A stretch of DNA of 29,331 nucleotides from a virus: positions 1 through 29,331 of the IMG/VR virus record IMGVR_UViG_3300042868_011525; one strand, given 5' to 3'. The notes below the pieces were generated by a model. The model did no database searches, was not told the DNA's origin, and worked only from the letters and a program-made list of their open reading frames with translations. Shown here piece after piece: positions 29,298-29,331 of this stretch. Within the stretch, counting starts at the first letter, position 1; every line of letters begins with the position of its first letter. Both the position numbers and the translations under genes were made by a program.

Positions 29298-29331
29298 TGG
29301 CTGGCAGGCACGTGTATCGGCGCACGCCTCA
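29297..29331 (+). CDS. Start of a further gene, cut by the window end
   Basis: An ATG overlapping the previous stop (TGATG) opens a frame of 11 codons (MAGRHVYRRTP) that runs off the window. The tight overlap matches the style of the other genes; too short to identify. It does not join in frame with the partial gene at base 1. Confidence 0.4.
   Translation, partial: MAGRHVYRRTP

Noticed and set aside
1-29331. Window as a complete circular genome
   Set aside because: The gene fragment at the right end does not join in frame with the one at base 1, and the phosphoesterase would still lack its N-terminal half.

Overview
This window is part of the genome of a tailed double-stranded DNA phage with siphovirus-type modules. 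The host is very probably an actinobacterium. The best evidence is a WhiB-family iron-sulfur regulator on the minus strand (four cysteines plus a WGG turn), because Wbl proteins are confined to Actinobacteria and their phages. Base composition is close to balanced, which would suit a freshwater actinobacterium of moderate GC, but that is inference. Both ends cut through genes, so the genome continues on each side. No integrase, phage repressor, DNA polymerase or dedicated primase is visible here.

Layout. (1) 1-1462: auxiliary genes (metallophosphoesterase fragment, tRNA-like remnant, FmdB zinc ribbon, ManC-type cupin, HNH nuclease) closed by a terminator. (2) 1617-4200: a phage S-adenosylmethionine synthetase (metK) directly overlapping a ParB-DNA methyltransferase fusion, plus a small unknown gene. 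(3) 4181-10607: packaging and head genes: small and large terminase, portal, a HAD-phosphatase/prohead-protease fusion, major capsid protein. (4) 11233-20780: glycosyltransferase, head-tail connector, tail terminator, major tail protein, tail assembly chaperone with a -1 frameshift site, a short tape measure, a large hub with duplicated jelly-roll-like insertions, and a tail fibre. (5) 20780-21843: small zinc ribbon, XhlA-like holin, M23 endopeptidase, second holin-like protein. (6) 22856-28401: recombination and replication: YqaJ exonuclease, putative annealing protein, HNH, winged-helix initiator, DnaB-type helicase, SSB-like protein and RusA. (7) 28490-end: small accessory genes.

Three minus-strand islands of small genes (about 10.7-11.1, 14.3-15.6 and 21.9-22.7 kb) sit inside or beside the plus-strand modules and are bounded by bidirectional terminators, like the morons of other phages. 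Four transcription units in these islands, and one plus-strand unit at 28.4 kb, start with the same roughly 105-base leader. It consists of two GTTAC-like half-sites exactly 11 bases apart, an A-rich spacer, a promoter resembling TTGCAT-18-GATACT, a small hairpin at the predicted mRNA 5' end, and an ACGAAGGG ribosome-binding site. This looks like one regulon. Two downstream plus-strand promoters (glycosyltransferase and gene 15742) lie against the same half-sites.

The second standout is a probable replication origin inside the initiator gene. Four imperfect 22-base repeats with an exact 22-base period (25612-25699) are followed by an AT-rich stretch, upstream of the helicase gene. This is the arrangement of the lambda O/P region. 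Because 22 is not a multiple of three, the repeats are conserved as DNA and not as protein.
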